Shown one piece after another: positions 45,112 to 56,184 of a stretch of 58,136 nt of DNA; the stretch's first letter is position 1, and every line of letters begins with the position of its first letter. Source of the stretch: Alphaproteobacteria bacterium (GTDB taxonomy: Bacteria > Pseudomonadota > Alphaproteobacteria > Puniceispirillales > Puniceispirillaceae). Location: assembly GCA_009920665.1 (NCBI GenBank), contig RFZL01000010.1:1-58136 (forward strand), in the 5' to 3' direction. Position numbers and translations under genes: made by a program. The notes beneath the pieces were generated by a model. That model was given only the letters and a program-made list of their open reading frames with translations, did not search any database and had not been told where the DNA came from.

Positions 45112-46464
45112 TCAGCCATCGGCGGGCGCATATAGAAGCGCACGAAGCGCGGCCAGACTCGTCCCGCCATCGGCAAGCCCTAGCACCGCATCGCAAATGG
45201 CGTCGGCGCGCGTGGGGCCGAGAGCCGGGCCGGCGAATTCCGCGAATTTGGCGATGATGTAACCCTCCGGCATCGGGCGTTCCGAGCCGCCGCGCGCATG
45301 AACAAGACCGGACTCAAGCACCCGCCCGTCATGCAATGTCAGTTGCACATCGGCGTCGCGCGTGTCGGGGAAGCTGGCATTGTGGATCTCGCTCTCGGCA
45401 ACGGTGATGCGGTCGATCATGGCCAGTACCTGTGGGTCGCGAAGCCCCGCGCCCGACACATGCTCCAGCCCGATGCGGCCATGCACCGCCTGCGCCGCGA
45501 CGGCGAAGGACAGCGAATATTGCGCCACCGCTGTGGTGTCCGGAACACCCTGGAAAAGGCACACCCCTTCATGGAAGGTGTTGATATGGATGCCGGCGAT
45601 GTGGTCATGGCGCAGCTGGTTCGCCAGCATCAGTTCGCGCACACCGTCGATCGGCGCATGCGCCCAGCGGCAGATCGGATAGGGCTTCACATACTGGTCG
45701 CTCATGATCCAGCATCTGCCCAGATCGGCCCAGATATCCGCCACCTCGGGGGCCTCGACGGTGGTCGCCGGCGCGCCGGTGAACCCCTGCTCGGCGAGGA
45801 TGGCCGCCGAAATCCCCACCATCGCGCCCCAACCCGACCCGTCATGAAGCATGCTGGGGCTGGCGATCTCGCGCATCATCTGGCTTCGCGGGCCGTGATA
45901 TTCGGCAATGCCGAGCGCCTGACGCAACTGGTCCGCCGACAGGCCGCGCATGCGGGCCGCCACCGCCGCGACGCCAAGCGCGTTCCACGCGCCGGAGGTG
46001 TGATAGTCACAGGCCGTGGCATGAAGCGCGAGGCCGGCGCGGCCGGCGATCTCATAGCCAAGTGTGATCAGCGTCAAGGCCATGTCCCCGGCGATGTCAT
46101 CGGTCTGCTCGGCAAGTGCCAGCAACGCCGGAATGATGGCCACACCGATATGTCCCTTGACCGGGTTGTAGCCGTCATGCGCGTCCAGATTGTCGGTCTG
46201 TGTCGCCGCTGCATAGGCGGCGCCGGCAAGGCTGACCGGCCGGCCGTCGAACAGCATCGGGGCGGCGTGGGACGGTGCCCCGGCAGCATATAGAAGCGCC
46301 GCCGTGTCTCGGCCAAGCCGTCCGGCCTGCATCGGCGTGGCAGCCGCCGCCACCCCCAGCGTATCAAGGCACATCAGTGCCGCCGCCCGGCGCACCGCTT
46401 CGGGCACATCATCCGGCGTCAGGGAAAAGACGAAATCGGCAACCTGTGACAGCTGTTTGTTCAT
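45112..46464 (-). CDS. MmgE/PrpD-family protein
   Basis: A 450-residue protein of the 2-methylcitrate dehydratase/cis-aconitate decarboxylase family. Landmarks are VRRAAALMCLDTLGVAAAAT, DAHDGYNPVKGHIGVAIIPA and SDQYVKPYPICRWAHAPIDG. Family members dehydrate or isomerise hydroxy acids; the substrate here is unclear because no prpB/prpC genes are nearby. I chose ATG 46464; another ATG lies seven codons upstream (46485). The frame also runs into the third flavoprotein gene, without similarity there. It follows that gene by 46 bases and is probably co-transcribed. Confidence 0.9.
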   Translation of the reverse strand: MNKQLSQVADFVFSLTPDDVPEAVRRAAALMCLDTLGVAAAATPMQAGRLGRDTAALLYAAGAPSHAAPMLFDGRPVSLAGAAYAAATQTDNLDAHDGYNPVKGHIGVAIIPALLALAEQTDDIAGDMALTLITLGYEIAGRAGLALHATACDYHTSGAWNALGVAAVAARMRGLSADQLRQALGIAEYHGPRSQMMREIASPSMLHDGSGWGAMVGISAAILAEQGFTGAPATTVEAPEVADIWADLGRCWIMSDQYVKPYPICRWAHAPIDGVRELMLANQLRHDHIAGIHINTFHEGVCLFQGVPDTTAVAQYSLSFAVAAQAVHGRIGLEHVSGAGLRDPQVLAMIDRITVAESEIHNASFPDTRDADVQLTLHDGRVLESGLVHARGGSERPMPEGYIIAKFAEFAGPALGPTRADAICDAVLGLADGGTSLAALRALLYAPADG

Positions 46465-46510
46465 CGACCCTTGCCCCCTGGTCATGACCCTTTGCCGGTT
46501 GGTTGCCTGA

Positions 46511-48928
46511 TCAGGCCCGCAGCCGCGCTCCACCAGCGTCAAAGGGCGGCTCGGCCAGCACCCTCGCCCTATGCGGCTTGCCGAGGATATAGATATCGAC
46601 ACTGTCGCCAGGCGCCACGGCCCCCTCGCGGGCATAGCCGATGGCCAGCGACTTGCCGACCGTATAGCCATAGGCACCCGAGGTCACCCGCCCCACCGGC
46701 GTGCCGTCGGCAAGGAAGATCGGCTCACCGCCATTGGCGTCGGCCTCGTCGGTGACATCGACCTCGAACATGGTCAGCCTCTCGCGCGGCGGCGTGTTGC
46801 TGATCCGCAGATAGGCATCCTTGTTCAGAAACGCCTTGTCGAGCTTGATCAAGCCGTGAAGCCCGGCTTCTTGCGGCCAGTATTCGGGCGAATATTCGCG
46901 CCCCCATGACCCATAACCCTTTTCGATCCGCAACGCGCCAAGCGCCCGCCCGCCGACCGGCCCGCCACCATGCGCCGCCGCCGCCTCGAGAAGCGCTGTA
47001 TAGAGCGCCAGCTGGTCGGACACCGCGCAATGAAGCTCCCACCCCAGATCGCCGGTGAAGCTGACCCGGATGGCGAGGCATTCAACACCGGCAACGGTGA
47101 TGGTACGCGAGCGCATGAACCGCCAGCCATCATTCGACAGATCGACATCGGTCAGGCCGGCCAGCATTTCCCGCGATTTCGGACCGGCGACATTGAACCC
47201 GGCGATGCGCGGCGTAGCCACCTCGATGCTTGTGCCCTCCGGCATCGGCACCATGTCGAAAAAGCGCTGGTGATAGCGCTCGGCCATGCCCGACCCGATC
47301 ATCATGTAACTCTCGTCGCCGGTCCTGGTGACGGTGAAGTCGCCGGCAACACCGCCGCGCATACCAATCAGCGGCGTTAGGCACGACCGCCCGACCTCGC
47401 CCGGCACATGATTGGCGACAAGCCTGTCAAGCCAGTCTTGCGCGCCCGGACCGGCAATGACGTAATTGGCGAAATTCGAAATATCGATCACGCCGACATG
47501 GTCGCGCAGCATCGCCGCCTCGCGGCCCACCGGCGCGAACCAGTTCTGGCGGGCAAAGCCTGTTGTCTCGTCGGTATCCGGCGCATTGGCGAACCACAGC
47601 GGGTGCTCCCATCCCGCATTCAGGCCGAACACCGCGCCCATCCGGCGCTGCATCTCATAGGCCGGGCGGGTCCTGGCCGGACGTCCGGCGCTGCGTTCCT
47701 CGTTCGGGAAATGGATCTTGAAGCGATGGATATACTGGTCACGGACACGCGCCCTGGTAAAGGCGGCGTCCGCCCAGTCGCCGAAGCGGGCAAGGTCCCA
47801 GGCGAACATGTCCCATTCCGGTTCCCCCTCGATCATCCATTGCGCCGCCAGCAGGCCAAGTCCGCCGGACTGGCTGAAGCCCGGAATGATGCCGTTACAG
47901 CAGAAATAGTTCCGCAACTCCGGCACCGGCCCGAAGAGCGCGTTTGAATCCGGGCTCCAGATCATCGGCCCGTTGATGACCCGCTTGACCCCCGCCTCGG
48001 CCGCGGCCGGCACGCGGTCGATGGCACGCATCACATTGTCCATGATGCGGTCCAGGTCGTCATCGAACAGCTCATGACCGAAATCGAGCGGCGTGCCGTC
48101 CTCGGCCCAGAATTTCATCTTCTCCTCATAGGCGCCGATCAGTAGCCCGTTGCCTTCCTGGCGGAAATAATACTCGCCATCGCGATCGGCGATCGAGGGC
48201 AGACGCCGGCCAAGCGCCGCGACCTCTGGAATGGCCTCGGTCACGAAATATTGATGCTCTGTCGGCTGCAGCGGCAGCGTCAGCCCGGCCATAGCAGCGA
48301 CCTCGCGCCCCCACAGGCCGGCCGCATTCACCACCCACTGTGTGTGGATATCACCCTTTTCGGTGCGCACGATCCAGCTGCCATCGGGCTGCGCCTCGGT
48401 GCCGGTGACCGGACAGAACCGTTCAATCTCGGCGCCGAGCATGCGCGCACCGGCAGCATAGGCATGGGTGACACCGGACGGGTCGACATTGCCGCCATCC
48501 GGCTCGAACATGATGCAGCGCACATCATCGAACTGCGCCAGCGGATGAAGCTCCAGCGCTTCCTCACGGCTGATCTCATGAAAACTGAGGCCGTAGAATT
48601 TCGCCTTTGCCTCCTGCAGGCGCAGCTGGTGCTCGCGCTCCTCGGTCTGGGCGAGATAGAGTGATCCGGGCTGGAAGACGCCGCATCCCTGGCCGGTTTC
48701 TGCCTCCAGCTCCTTATACAGGTTCATCGTGTAGTGCTGGATGCGGGTGATGTTGTTGTTGTCATGCAGACCGTGGATGTTCGCCGCCGCGTGCCAGGTC
48801 GACCCGCTTGTCAGCTCGTCACGTTCAAGAAGTATGACATCCCGCCAGCCAAGCTTTGCCAGATGATAAAGGATGGAACAGCCGACAAGGCCACCCCCTA
48901 TAACCACCGCCTGCGCATGCTCACGCAT
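46511..48928 (-). CDS. Dimethylglycine/sarcosine dehydrogenase-like flavoprotein with GcvT domain (3)
   Basis: An 805-residue protein with the same architecture as the two at 37488-42453. The FAD loop is VVIGGGLVGCSILYHLAKLG, the flavin histidine is His46 in LTSGSTWHAAANIHG, and the folate domain has RVSFTGDLGWELHCAVSDQL and LRIEKGYGSWGREYSPEYWP. Differences in the region after the flavin histidine (AANIHGLHDNNNITR) set it apart from the other two. It is grouped with a PrpD-family gene and, upstream, a dioxygenase of the gamma-butyrobetaine type. Confidence 0.92.
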   Translation of the reverse strand: MREHAQAVVIGGGLVGCSILYHLAKLGWRDVILLERDELTSGSTWHAAANIHGLHDNNNITRIQHYTMNLYKELEAETGQGCGVFQPGSLYLAQTEEREHQLRLQEAKAKFYGLSFHEISREEALELHPLAQFDDVRCIMFEPDGGNVDPSGVTHAYAAGARMLGAEIERFCPVTGTEAQPDGSWIVRTEKGDIHTQWVVNAAGLWGREVAAMAGLTLPLQPTEHQYFVTEAIPEVAALGRRLPSIADRDGEYYFRQEGNGLLIGAYEEKMKFWAEDGTPLDFGHELFDDDLDRIMDNVMRAIDRVPAAAEAGVKRVINGPMIWSPDSNALFGPVPELRNYFCCNGIIPGFSQSGGLGLLAAQWMIEGEPEWDMFAWDLARFGDWADAAFTRARVRDQYIHRFKIHFPNEERSAGRPARTRPAYEMQRRMGAVFGLNAGWEHPLWFANAPDTDETTGFARQNWFAPVGREAAMLRDHVGVIDISNFANYVIAGPGAQDWLDRLVANHVPGEVGRSCLTPLIGMRGGVAGDFTVTRTGDESYMMIGSGMAERYHQRFFDMVPMPEGTSIEVATPRIAGFNVAGPKSREMLAGLTDVDLSNDGWRFMRSRTITVAGVECLAIRVSFTGDLGWELHCAVSDQLALYTALLEAAAAHGGGPVGGRALGALRIEKGYGSWGREYSPEYWPQEAGLHGLIKLDKAFLNKDAYLRISNTPPRERLTMFEVDVTDEADANGGEPIFLADGTPVGRVTSGAYGYTVGKSLAIGYAREGAVAPGDSVDIYILGKPHRARVLAEPPFDAGGARLRA

Positions 48929-49042
48929 TTCCCCTTACACCCCCTAATATGCTGACTTGCTGGTACAAGCTTGCGGCCGAACATGGCTTGCAAATGGCCC
49001 AGTTGCGACGGTTGCTGCAGGGTTTGCGCCGGCTCGGTCGCC

Positions 49043-49228
49043 TCATCTTCGGAAGATCAGAAGCCGGATGATCCGCAGCACCACACCAATCAGGATCTGA
49101 CGGACAAAGGGGCTGCGCATGATCCCGGCCACCCGCGCGCGCAGGCGCGGCGACTGGCGCATCAGCAGGCGCATGACCAGCATCGCGACCACCAGCGCCA
49201 GAAGACTGAGAATGACAATGCGCAGCAT
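49043..49228 (-). CDS. Small membrane protein (61 residues), hypothetical
   Basis: The product starts with a hydrophobic helix (VILSLLALVVAMLVMRLLM) and ends with a second hydrophobic, Arg-rich helix (ILIGVVLRIIRLLIFRR). It is basic overall and could be a small inner-membrane protein. No family is recognised and the ribosome site is weak, so it may be chance coding. It lies between a remnant oxidase end and the third flavoprotein gene. Confidence 0.45.
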   Translation of the reverse strand: MLRIVILSLLALVVAMLVMRLLMRQSPRLRARVAGIMRSPFVRQILIGVVLRIIRLLIFRR

Positions 49229-49260
49229 GGTCCTGTTCCAAGGGGCCGGCGGGTCCCCGT

Positions 49261-49365
49261 CTAGTTGAGGTTCACCATCTTACCCGGATTCATGATATTG
49301 GCCGGATCAATGGCCTTCTTGATGACGCCCATCAGCGCCCAGGCGTCGCCATGTTCAGCCCGGCG
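49261..49365 (-). pseudogene. C-terminal remnant of an FAD-linked oxidase (GlcD/D-lactate dehydrogenase type)
   Basis: Only about 34 codons remain, reading HGDAWALMGVIKKAIDPANI followed by MNPGKMVNLN and a TAG stop at 49261-49263. The ending IKKAxDPxNIMNPGKM is the signature C-terminus of FAD-binding oxidases of the glycolate oxidase/D-lactate dehydrogenase class. In the same frame a TGA stops the reading upstream and the remainder of the gene is absent. It was probably cut when the neighbouring dioxygenase region was formed. Confidence 0.7.
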
Positions 49366-49391
49366 TCATCCGGCCTGACAGGCAGCCACCC

Positions 49392-51445
<2,054 letters not shown>

Positions 51446-51498
51446 TGGCGGCCTCGCCCGATTTGTGGACCGGCCTCACTATGCCAGCAATGGCGGCA

Positions 51499-52701
51499 TC
51501 AGTATATCTCGAACAATCCGGCCGCCCCCATGCCGCCGCCGATGCACATCGACACCACGCCAAGCTTCGCACCGCGACGATGCCCCTCGACAAGAAGATG
51601 GCCGGCAAGGCGCGCGCCGGTCATGCCATAAGGGTGACCGACCGCGATCGAACCGCCGGAGACATTGTATTTCAGCGGATCAATGCCAAGCCTGTCCCGG
51701 CAATAGAGAACCTGCGAGGCAAAGGCCTCGTTCAGTTCCCACAGATCAATGTCGTCAACGCTCAGACCATGCGCGGCAAGAAGCTTCGGCACGGCAAAGA
51801 CCGGACCGATCCCCATCTCCTCGGGGTCGCACCCGGCAACGGCGATGCCGCGCAACGCGCCAAGCGGCGACAGACCGCGCCGCGCTACCTCATCCGCGCC
51901 CATCACCACCATCGCCGACGCCCCGTCCGACAATTGCGAGGCATTGCCAGCGGTGATGAACCGGCCCTCTTCAATCTGCTGGCCATCCCGGAATACCGGC
52001 TGCAGCGCCTGAAGACCTTCCAAGGTGGTTGACGGCCGCACCCCTTCATCGGCGTCAAGCGTGACCGCGCGGTCGCTGATCTCGCCAGTATCACGGTCCT
52101 TGACCTTCATCACCGTGGACAGCGGTACAATTTCAGCATCAAACCGCCCTTCGGCCTGCGCGGTGGCGGTACGGCGGTGCGACTCCACCGCATATTCATC
52201 CTGCGCCTCGCGCGAGACGCCATAGCGCGCGGCGACGATCTCGGCGGTCTCCAGCATCGTCATATAGATATCGGGCCTGTTCGCCTCGATCCAGGGATCG
52301 ACAAGCCGGTCGACATTCATCTTCGGGGTCTGCACCAGCGAGACCGATTCGACCCCGCCGGCGACACCCATTTCGATTTCACCATGCCGCACCTGATTCG
52401 CGATGATCGACAGCGCCATCAGGCCGGATGAACATTGCCGGTCCACCGTCATGCCGGGGACCGAGGTTGGCAGGCCGGCCCGGATCAGCGCCTGGCGCGC
52501 CACATTCATATGGGTTGATCCCTGCTGAAGCGCCGCGCCCAGCACCACATCCTCAATCTCGTCAGCCGCGACACCTGCGCGCTCGACAGCATTTGAGATG
52601 GCATGCGCGGCGAGGGTCTGCGCCTGGGTATCGTTGAACGCGCCACGATAGGCCTTGCCAATCGGGGTGCGGGCGGTCGAGACAATGACGGCATCGCGCA
52701 T
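51499..52701 (-). CDS. Acetyl-CoA acyltransferase (thiolase)
   Basis: A 400-residue thiolase. The start [20 protein letters not shown] is typical. The acyl-accepting Cys90 lies in [15 protein letters not shown], the catalytic His in [20 protein letters not shown], and the second cysteine in [15 protein letters not shown]. It removes acetyl-CoA from 3-ketoacyl-CoA, or condenses acetyl-CoA. I chose ATG 52701 with GGAGA upstream; the frame runs 12 codons further. It is first in a leftward run with a DMT transporter and the dioxygenase. Confidence 0.93.
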   Translation of the reverse strand: MRDAVIVSTARTPIGKAYRGAFNDTQAQTLAAHAISNAVERAGVAADEIEDVVLGAALQQGSTHMNVARQALIRAGLPTSVPGMTVDRQCSSGLMALSIIANQVRHGEIEMGVAGGVESVSLVQTPKMNVDRLVDPWIEANRPDIYMTMLETAEIVAARYGVSREAQDEYAVESHRRTATAQAEGRFDAEIVPLSTVMKVKDRDTGEISDRAVTLDADEGVRPSTTLEGLQALQPVFRDGQQIEEGRFITAGNASQLSDGASAMVVMGADEVARRGLSPLGALRGIAVAGCDPEEMGIGPVFAVPKLLAAHGLSVDDIDLWELNEAFASQVLYCRDRLGIDPLKYNVSGGSIAVGHPYGMTGARLAGHLLVEGHRRGAKLGVVSMCIGGGMGAAGLFEIY

Positions 52702-52773
52702 GGAAGCGTCTCCGGTAATTGCTGCTCTGTCAGCCAAACCTAGAGACGCGCACCCGCAGATGCAAACCGCCAG

Positions 52774-52843
52774 TTTTGACTGGCCGGTTTTGACTGGCCG
52801 GTTTTGACTGGCCGGTCCTGGCTGGCCGGTCCTGGCTGGCCGG
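52774..52843. repeat. 14-base tandem repeat, five copies
   Basis: Three copies of TTTTGACTGGCCGG (52774, 52788, 52802) are followed by two of the variant TCCTGGCTGGCCGG (52816, 52830). The repeat lies between the divergent thiolase and RND genes, where both promoters should be. The 14-base period puts successive copies on alternating sides of the helix. Confidence 0.9.
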
Positions 52844-53073
52844 GAACCTCACGACCATCAGATGTATCCAAAATTGTCCCATTCCGGAAAAAAATTGCCA
52901 CAACTGATTGATGATCAGGGTCTGCATACCCTAATATCATTCTTGAGCCGATCCGTGGCATGTATCAGAATCCTTTTCGGCGACAATCAAGACTGACATA
53001 TCACACAGATTCAACAGGCCGGCGGGACTCTGGGTCCCCAGGGAGATTTGACTTGTCGCAGGATAATCGTTTC

Positions 53074-56000
53074 ATGACACGCCTTGCCGCCATTGTTGTG
53101 AGCAACCGGATCAAATTCGCCATCGCCACGCTGGCGCTTGCCTTCGCCGTCTTTGCCGGCATTCCCAACCTGAAGCTGGACACAGACGGCCGGGTCTTCA
53201 TGGCAGACGACAACCCGGACAAGGTGTTGCTCGACAGGTTCGAGCAGGAATTCGCCAAGGACGACAATCTGGCAATCATCGTCAAGCCGGCCGATGGCGA
53301 GGTGTTCACACCGCGGACACTTGCCGCCATCGGGGCGCTGACCGAGGAATTGTGGAACCTTCCCTATGTTCGGCTGGTGAATTCGATCACGCGATTCCAG
53401 AACACCTATGCCGACGGTGACATGATGGTGGTCGAGGATCTCGTCCCCGACCCGGAGGCCGTCACCGCCGAGGAAGCCGCCAGGGCTCGCACCACCGCGC
53501 TTGACCGTATCGAGATCGCCAACAGCCTGATCAGTGCCGATGCCGGTGCCACCGCCATTTCGGTCATCTTCCGTCTTCCGGGAATCGATCTTGTCTCGGA
53601 AATCCCGAACATCAACGCCGAGGCGGCACCACTTCTTGAGCGCTATCGCGCCGAGTATCCCGACATCGAATTCAAGGCCAGCGGGTCGGTCGCGATCAGC
53701 CAGGCATTTGCCACCGCAAGCCAGAAGGATGGCGAGACGCTGACCCCGGCGATGCTTGTCGCGATGCTGCTGGTGGTCGGACTCCTGCTTCGCACGGTCA
53801 CCGGATCACTGCTGATCCTCGTCCTGGCGTCGTTGTCGGCGCTTGTCTCGCTTGGTGCGCTGGGATGGACCCGCATCCCGATCAATTCGGCCACCGCCGT
53901 GGCACCGCTGATGGTCATCACGCTGGCGGTGGCCAGCAGCGTCCATATCCTGTCATCAATCCGCCAGACGATGCAGCAGACCGCCGACCGTACCGAGTGG
54001 GCGCGCCGCGCGCTGGCCGACCACGGTCTTGGCATCACAGTCGCCATCTTCACCACGGGGATCGGCTTTCTGTCACTGAATTTCTCGATCTCGCCGCCCT
54101 TCCAGCAGCTCGGCAACATGGTCGCCGCCGGCATGATCGGTGTCTGGATCTTCACCATGTTCCTGTTGCCGGGTTTGATCTGCTGGCTTCCCATCAAGCA
54201 GATCAACAGGGCTGCATCGGTCGACCGTTTCATGACCTGGCTTGGCGAGTTCGTGATCAGGCACCAGCGCCGCCTGCTGCTTGGCATTCCGGTAATCATC
54301 ATCGGCTTTGCCGCCGGCATCTCGCAGATCAAGCTGGAAGACGACTTCCTGCGCTATTTCGACGAGCGGTTCGAGACCCGCAAGGCAACCGACCTCTACG
54401 AAACCAATCTTGGCGGGCTGAATGTGCTGGAATATTCGGTTGATACCGGAACCGAGAGCGGAATCAATTCGGTCGCCTATCTTGAAACGCTCGACACCTT
54501 CGCTGAATTCCTGCGTGCACAGCCCGAAATCAGCCATATCCGGATCCTCAGCGACACCATCAAGCGCCTGAACATGAACATGAATGGCGATGACCCGGCC
54601 TTCTATCGCATCCCGGAAAGCGACGAGGAAGCCTCGCAATATCTGTTCCTGTACGAGCTGTCGCTCGGTTATGGCATGGATTTGACCGACCAGATCAATG
54701 TCGACCGGTCTTCAACCCGTGTCTCGGCCTTCGTTCCCTTCGCCACGACGTCGCAGCTGCTGGCGCTTGACGACAAGGTCCAGGACTGGTTTGCCGCCAA
54801 CGCACCGGAACTGACAAGCCCGGTCACCGGCCAGACGCATGTCTACACGATGATCTCGGCGCGCGACGTGCCGTCGATGCTGAAGGGGACGACGCTGGCG
54901 CTTGTCTTCATCTCCTTCGTGATCTTCCTTGTTCTGCGCAATCTGAAGCTCGGCCTTGTCTCGCTGGTGCCGAACCTGGTGCCGGCGGCAATGGGTTTCG
55001 GGCTATGGGGATATATGGTCGGCAACGTCACGCTGGCGGTATCGATCGTCGTCGCGATGACACTTGGCATTGTCGTTGATGACACGGTGCATTTCATTCT
55101 GAAATACGCCAATGCCCGCAAGCGCGGCAACAGTGCCGAGGACTCGGTCCGCTATGCCTTCAAGTCGGTTGGCATGGCGCTGACCGTGACCTCGCTTGGC
55201 CTGGTCATCGGCTTTGCCATCCTTGGCCAGTCCGGCTTTGCCGTGAACCGCGACATGGCACGGCTCACCGCCATCACGCTCAGCTTCGCGCTGTTCGTCG
55301 ATTTCCTCTTCCTTCCGCCGCTTCTGATCTTTCTCGATAGGATGAAAACCATGAAACCCTCCTCCACAAGCACGGCCACGCTGGCCGTCATTGCAGGGAT
55401 TGCCGTGGCGCTGGCCCTGCTCACTCCGTCCAGCGGCGCCAACGCCTCGCCGGAAAAGGGGCTTGCCATCGCCACCGAGGTCGATAACCGCGACCGCGGC
55501 TGGGGTGATGTCACCGTGGAGGGCGAGATGGTGCTGAAGAACAAGGCCGGCAATGAATCGGTCCGCAAGTTCCGCAGCACCATCCTCGAGGCGGCAAACA
55601 CCGCCGAGGGCGACCGCTCGATCATCACCTTCTCAAAGCCGCGTGACGTTCGCGGGACAGCACTGCTGACGCATTCGAAGATCGAGCCGGAGGATGATTC
55701 CCAATGGATTTTCCTGCCCGCCGTCAAGCGGGTGAAGCGCATCTCATCGTCGAACCGGACCGGCAAGTTCGTGTCCTCGGAATTCTCCTATGAGGATCTG
55801 GGGTCCGAGGAGGTTGCCGACAATGACCATATCTGGCTTGAGGATGCCGCATGCGCCCATGACGCGGCGCTGACCTGTGCCGCCGTGGAGAGCCGTCCGA
55901 AAAACAAGAAATCGGGCTATTCGAAGCGCGTCTCCTTTATCGACCTCGCGGAATACAGGGTTCAGCGGATCGATTTCTACAACCGCCGCGGCGATCTAGA

Positions 56001-56184
56001 GAAAACCCTCGAATTCCAGGATTACCGGCAATATGAGGGTGCGTTCTGGCGCGCACATGTGATGGTGATGCAGAACCACCAGACCGGCAAATCGACCCGG
56101 CTGTCATGGGGCGACTATAATTTCCGACAAGGCCTGACCGAGCGTGACTTCACCCCGCAGGGGCTTCCCAAGGCGGGCCGATGA
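53074..56184 (+). CDS. RND/MMPL transporter fused to an outer-membrane lipoprotein-sorting (LolA-like) protein
   Basis: A 1036-residue frame joining two usual neighbours. Residues 1-756 form an RND/MMPL exporter with two sets of helices (e.g. ALAFAVFAGIPNLKLDTDGR, TLTPAMLVAMLLVVGLLLRT, and VAMTLGIVVDDTVHFILKYA). From 55342 the chain reads MKTMKPSSTSTATLAVIAGI and ASPEKGLAIATEVDN, a signal-peptide-like start and the beginning of a LolA-like outer-membrane lipoprotein-sorting domain that runs to the end. In other genomes these are usually separate adjacent genes, and no stop separates them here. I chose ATG 53074; TTG 53053 and ATG 52960 are alternatives. Likely function: lipid or lipoprotein traffic across the envelope. 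Confidence 0.85.
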   Translation: MTRLAAIVVSNRIKFAIATLALAFAVFAGIPNLKLDTDGRVFMADDNPDKVLLDRFEQEFAKDDNLAIIVKPADGEVFTPRTLAAIGALTEELWNLPYVRLVNSITRFQNTYADGDMMVVEDLVPDPEAVTAEEAARARTTALDRIEIANSLISADAGATAISVIFRLPGIDLVSEIPNINAEAAPLLERYRAEYPDIEFKASGSVAISQAFATASQKDGETLTPAMLVAMLLVVGLLLRTVTGSLLILVLASLSALVSLGALGWTRIPINSATAVAPLMVITLAVASSVHILSSIRQTMQQTADRTEWARRALADHGLGITVAIFTTGIGFLSLNFSISPPFQQLGNMVAAGMIGVWIFTMFLLPGLICWLPIKQINRAASVDRFMTWLGEFVIRHQRRLLLGIPVIIIGFAAGISQIKLEDDFLRYFDERFETRKATDLYETNLGGLNVLEYSVDTGTESGINSVAYLETLDTFAEFLRAQPEISHIRILSDTIKRLNMNMNGDDPAFYRIPESDEEASQYLFLYELSLGYGMDLTDQINVDRSSTRVSAFVPFATTSQLLALDDKVQDWFAANAPELTSPVTGQTHVYTMISARDVPSMLKGTTLALVFISFVIFLVLRNLKLGLVSLVPNLVPAAMGFGLWGYMVGNVTLAVSIVVAMTLGIVVDDTVHFILKYANARKRGNSAEDSVRYAFKSVGMALTVTSLGLVIGFAILGQSGFAVNRDMARLTAITLSFALFVDFLFLPPLLIFLDRMKTMKPSSTSTATLAVIAGIAVALALLTPSSGANASPEKGLAIATEVDNRDRGWGDVTVEGEMVLKNKAGNESVRKFRSTILEAANTAEGDRSIITFSKPRDVRGTALLTHSKIEPEDDSQWIFLPAVKRVKRISSSNRTGKFVSSEFSYEDLGSEEVADNDHIWLEDAACAHDAALTCAAVESRPKNKKSGYSKRVSFIDLAEYRVQRIDFYNRRGDLEKTLEFQDYRQYEGAFWRAHVMVMQNHQTGKSTRLSWGDYNFRQGLTERDFTPQGLPKAGR

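Noticed and set aside
52774-52843. CRISPR-like array
   Set aside because: Units are 14 bases with no spacers, so it is a simple tandem repeat.
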